Positions 5,790 through 8,092 of a stretch of DNA of 8,092 nt are shown here, piece after piece. Within the stretch, counting starts at the first letter, position 1. Each line of letters begins with the position of its first letter. The notes beneath the pieces were generated by a model. It made no database searches and was not told where the DNA came from. It worked only from the letters and a program-made list of their open reading frames with translations. The position numbers and the translations under genes are program-made. Source of the DNA: Sulfurovum sp. (lineage in GTDB: Bacteria > Campylobacterota > Campylobacteria > Campylobacterales > Sulfurovaceae); NCBI GenBank assembly GCA_026984165.1, contig JALSSQ010000280.1, positions 1 through 8,092 of the forward strand, read 5' to 3'.

Positions 5790-5842
5790 GATAGTTTTCT
5801 ATCTCTACATATTTTACCATGTAAATGTCAAAATATGTCAAA
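5790..5842 (-). promoter_or_regulatory. Candidate promoter and leader of the 441-residue surface protein / L,D-transpeptidase operon
   Basis: On the minus strand TTGACA (5841-5836) is followed 19 nt later by TAAAAT (5816-5811), itself preceded by TG one base upstream (TGGTAAAAT), an extended -10 pattern. A direct repeat of TTTTGACAT (5842-5834 and 5832-5824) has a 10-nt period, which would place both copies on the same helix face. Between the -10 and the start codon is a small inverted repeat, GATAG/CTATC with a 4-nt loop (5790-5803). The 19-nt spacing is longer than ideal, so this is a candidate only. Confidence 0.45.
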
Positions 5843-5895
5843 ATCAGTTCAAATTTATCATAGGTCATCTTATTTACCTAAACCATGCAGGATAA

Positions 5896-6198
5896 CTAGA
5901 GATAGGAGTCTGATAGAGTACCAGAACCTGAAATTGCTATACTATTGGTTGAAACCTTATGCCACGCAGTAGCATTGCGTTCATAGACTTCGTTATCATC
6001 TGTGTTGAAGATGAGTGAACCTTTTACAGGTGAGGCAATGGCATTCATTTGAGCTGTGCTAGCATGATGAAGTACTATCAATTCATCACTAAGTGGTACT
6101 GCATATAATAAAGATATAGGAATCATAAAAAAACAAATCTTTATACATCTTTTATAGATTAAAAAAGATTTATTCTTTTTATATCTTGACATATTCAT
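5896..6198 (-). CDS. Small secreted protein with an IFNT/W surface-protein motif, function unknown
   Basis: The 100-residue protein has a long basic N-terminus (MNMSRYKKNK) and a hydrophobic segment (about 20-33, ICFFMIPISLLYA), probably a signal peptide or anchor. The mature part holds HASTAQMNAIASPVKG followed by SLIFNTDDNEVYERNATAW (about 61-79). This matches the motif common in secreted and tail-fibre-like proteins, where a short helix is followed by G-x-x-I-(F/Y)-N-T and an aromatic end ...W. The 382-residue upstream neighbour has the same motif. The start ATG shares one base with the neighbour's stop (TAATG), and AAGGTG (6204-6209) is a good ribosome binding site. The protein ends soon after the motif (SGSGTLSDSYL), so it is only the N-terminal module found in the neighbour, either a natural short form or a truncated relative. 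Confidence 0.68.
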   Translation of the reverse strand: MNMSRYKKNKSFLIYKRCIKICFFMIPISLLYAVPLSDELIVLHHASTAQMNAIASPVKGSLIFNTDDNEVYERNATAWHKVSTNSIAISGSGTLSDSYL

Positions 6199-7346
6199 TA
6201 CTGCACCTTGACTGCAATAAAACGTTGTGTACCACCATTTTGTGGAATTATAAATGGCATGATATTACTTTGTGAAGGATTCAAAGAACCCCCTATCGTA
6301 AAGGATGTCAAAATATTCGATGTGTCATCCCATACTGCAGGATTTGTTGATGGTAAACAATAAAGTGTAAATATGCCACTACCAGCTGTACCGTCATTCG
6401 TAAAACGTGCTTTTAAAATACCTGATGCACAACTTGACAATGATGTACTAGCACTTTGATTACCCGCAGAACCAATAGTACCATTATTACCATAAAGTCC
6501 CCACATTGATGTCGCTGTATTAAAGTATACTTGTACTTCTCCTTGAGCATATTGTGCACTTGAAGCTTCATTCGTTGCCGTAGAGCCAATACCTATCATC
6601 ATAGAACTACTTGAACTATTTGGTTGTGAAAAGATCCATTCTAATGTTTTATTTGAACCTCTACTCCAAACAAGACTTTCAAACTTTACCCAAGATGACC
6701 ATATAGATGCACCTGTAAAATACATACCACCTGCATCACGATGAATACTCATACCAGATCTATATCTTATATCATTACCTGAAGCATTTCCTGCTGTTAA
6801 AGTAGTACCACCTGCTCGTAAATCTATCCAATTACTTACTTGTACTTTAAACAATCCCGTACCATTTCCTGGCCATTGTGTATTTAAGACTCCATTATTG
6901 GAAATAACAATATCGTGTGTTGCCAATGTAGCACCTGTTGTAATATTCAGTTCAATTTTTTTTGGATTTAAAACATTTACAGAATTAATAGTGCCTGTAA
7001 AGGTAGGATTTATTATTGAAACTGTTGTATTTGGTGTAAAGTTTTCACCATTAATTGTGACTATACTTGTTGTATTTGGTGCACGAACTTTTTTAAAACT
7101 ATCAGTAATATATGGTATATTTGATGCTGTAGCAGCTACCCATGATGTACCATCATAATATTCTATGGCGTTTGTTGTGGTATTGAAAATCATCATACCT
7201 GCTTGTGGAGTTGTAATATTAGCATCTCGCTCTACTTGTGTACCTGACTCTAGTTGAAAAACATAATTTCCACTAAATGCTCCATATGCAGAAGATAGTA
7301 AAAAAGAGCTAAGTACTAAAATTATTTTATAAATATACTGTTTCAT
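6198..7346 (-). CDS. Secreted surface protein with IFNT/W motif, IPT/TIG-like domain and a C-terminal beta-rich domain
   Basis: From ATG 7346 the protein has 382 residues. A signal peptide ends near SSAYG (residue 22). The motif MMIFNTTTNAIEYYDG (51-66), ending in TSW, comes next. Residues about 88-152 look like an IPT/TIG Ig-like fold (TSIVTINGENFTPNTTVSI, then KKIELNITTGATLATHDIVI). The remaining 230 residues (from WIDLRAGG near 173) form a beta-rich domain high in Ser, Asn and Gly, with several tryptophans and GMYFTGASIW, perhaps a lectin-like jelly roll. An upstream TTG at 7370 is in frame, but AAAGGA (7355-7360) is 8 nt before ATG 7346 and the signal peptide starts there. It lies 13 nt after the repetitive surface-protein gene and just before the 100-residue gene, so the three form an operon. 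Ligand unknown. Confidence 0.75.
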   Translation of the reverse strand: MKQYIYKIILVLSSFLLSSAYGAFSGNYVFQLESGTQVERDANITTPQAGMMIFNTTTNAIEYYDGTSWVAATASNIPYITDSFKKVRAPNTTSIVTINGENFTPNTTVSIINPTFTGTINSVNVLNPKKIELNITTGATLATHDIVISNNGVLNTQWPGNGTGLFKVQVSNWIDLRAGGTTLTAGNASGNDIRYRSGMSIHRDAGGMYFTGASIWSSWVKFESLVWSRGSNKTLEWIFSQPNSSSSSMMIGIGSTATNEASSAQYAQGEVQVYFNTATSMWGLYGNNGTIGSAGNQSASTSLSSCASGILKARFTNDGTAGSGIFTLYCLPSTNPAVWDDTSNILTSFTIGGSLNPSQSNIMPFIIPQNGGTQRFIAVKVQ

Positions 7347-7354
7347 TGTCTCAT

Positions 7355-7360
7355 TCCTTT
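7355..7360 (-). promoter_or_regulatory. Ribosome binding site deciding the start of the 382-residue secreted protein
   Basis: AAAGGA on the minus strand, 8 nt before ATG 7346. Its first base is also the last base of the upstream gene's TAA, which suggests coupled translation. It argues against the in-frame TTG at 7370, which lies inside the upstream gene. Confidence 0.65.
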
Positions 7361-8092
7361 TAATAGTCAATTACTGTAAACATAAATTCAAAGTCTTTGG
7401 GCTGTCTGTTTGTATTACCATTGTCGTTATCACCAGTTTGTACTACAAAGCTATTTGTTGTTTGATTACTATAGGCAAGGTCATAGTCATCTCTACCTGC
7501 ACCGTTAGAATCTAGTATGGTCAATTGGATAGTATAGTCTGCTGTACTTCTTGCAGTATCTAATGTAACAGTGTAGTTACCAGTAGTACCTTTTGTGATT
7601 GTTGCGCCATAGCCACGCAATAATGTTCCTGTACTACTTACTTTACCAAAAGCCACTATAGGGCTGGATCTAAAGGTAGTTACTGTTCCATCTTCACTTG
7701 TATGTCTATAATCTAATTGATTAGGAGATGCCTGTTGTGTTAATGTTGTAATTGTTTCATTAATATTTACTGTTGCATTTGCTTCATTAGTATAATCAGC
7801 TATTTTATGTCCTACTATTGTATTTCCAATCGTTGTTGTTATATCTGCAGCAACACTTAAATCATAATTAATACCTGTTTGAGTTAGAATCACACTTCCA
7901 TCAGTTGATGTTAAACTCTGTATTTCATTAGAGCTATTACTATCTGCATCATTAATATTAAGTGCGGCTAGTTCTGCATCGGTTGCAAATGTAGTATTTA
8001 AGTCTTGGCTAAGTGTACCGCCTGCATCGGTAATCTCTAAAGTTGTACCATTAAGTCCAAAGTTAGCATTAAGTTCATTTGAACTATTAGCA
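7360..8092 (-). CDS. Repetitive Asn/Thr-rich surface or fibre-like protein, C-terminal part (partial)
   Basis: The reading frame is open from the right edge of the window to TAA at 7360-7362, giving the last 243 residues; the start lies outside, and an in-frame GTG at 7893 is not a likely start. Two diverged repeats of about 31 residues are visible, ANSSNELNANFGLNGTTLEI... and DSNSSNEIQSLTSTDGSVIL..., of the DADxNxxNEIQ type that occurs in long bacterial adhesins and fibre proteins. After a Thr-rich linker, residues about 160-243 form a terminal beta domain (GNYTVTLDTARSTADYTIQL ... PKDFEFMFTVIDY) that resembles the C-terminal domains of tail-fibre-like and secreted proteins. It is the first of a tightly packed three-gene run. 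No transmembrane or anchor sequence is seen at the C-terminus. Confidence 0.75.
   Translation of the reverse strand, partial: ANSSNELNANFGLNGTTLEITDAGGTLSQDLNTTFATDAELAALNINDADSNSSNEIQSLTSTDGSVILTQTGINYDLSVAADITTTIGNTIVGHKIADYTNEANATVNINETITTLTQQASPNQLDYRHTSEDGTVTTFRSSPIVAFGKVSSTGTLLRGYGATITKGTTGNYTVTLDTARSTADYTIQLTILDSNGAGRDDYDLAYSNQTTNSFVVQTGDNDNGNTNRQPKDFEFMFTVIDY
7852..8091 (-). repeat. Two diverged protein repeats of the N-S-S-N-E type
   Basis: Units coded at 7999-8091 and 7852-7944 share the pattern N-S-S-N-E-(L/I), a short beta pair and a closing D-L stretch (SQDL, YDLS). They are alike at protein level but not close in DNA sequence. More units probably continue beyond the window edge. 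Confidence 0.55.

Noticed and set aside
5860..5960. Frameshift at the end of the 100-residue gene, since another frame reads ...PISSYPAWFR before a stop
   Set aside because: All three frames stay open for a short way here and look equally protein-like, so there is no real support for a frameshift without homologues.
7891..7893. GTG at 7893 as the start of the rightmost gene
   Set aside because: The frame stays open to the window edge and upstream codons continue the same repeat pattern, so the gene starts outside the window.

Overview
The window looks like chromosomal DNA from a Campylobacterota bacterium (epsilonproteobacterial type, most like Sulfurovum or a close relative). The reasons are the AT-rich composition, short intergenic gaps with strong AGGA-type ribosome binding sites, a partial gene that reads like the long-type dapD of that group, and the general style of the proteins. 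This is inference from reading, not from a search.

Left part (1-3481): a partial minus-strand dapD-like gene (lysine/diaminopimelate synthesis) is divergent from a plus-strand run. That run holds a possible 55-codon small ORF (352-519), a REP-doublet/REPIN-like palindromic element with a built-in terminator-like hairpin (539-593), a BtuB-like TonB-dependent outer-membrane receptor (613-2460), a six-helix membrane protein resembling half of an MFS transporter (2474-3043), and a small eight-cysteine protein (3040-3465) of the type known as the cysteine-rich small domain. The last three are packed as an operon (13-nt gap, then an ATGA overlap) that ends in a perfect hairpin terminator whose loop contains the last stop codon. 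The set reads as a cobalamin (or other corrinoid/metal-chelate) uptake or handling module.

Right part (3484-8092): everything is on the minus strand and almost everything has a signal peptide. In order of transcription there is the C-terminal part of a repetitive Asn/Thr-rich surface protein (cut by the window edge), a 382-aa secreted protein with an IFNT/W motif and an IPT/TIG-like domain, and a 100-aa secreted protein with the same IFNT/W motif; these three are tightly packed. After a 126-nt gap with a candidate promoter come a 441-aa secreted protein with calcium-binding DxDxDG repeats, two Ig-like modules and a C-terminal membrane tail, and a YkuD-type L,D-transpeptidase whose start overlaps its stop by ATGA. 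A separate Lys/Ala-rich periplasmic protein of unknown role, with a 16-bp perfect palindrome before its start, ends this side. The plus and minus transcription units converge with only 18 nt between stop codons.

The points most worth following are the BtuB/half-MFS/Cys-rich operon as a possible non-BtuCDF route for corrinoid use, the translationally coupled surface protein and L,D-transpeptidase pair, and the IFNT/W-motif surface-protein operon.
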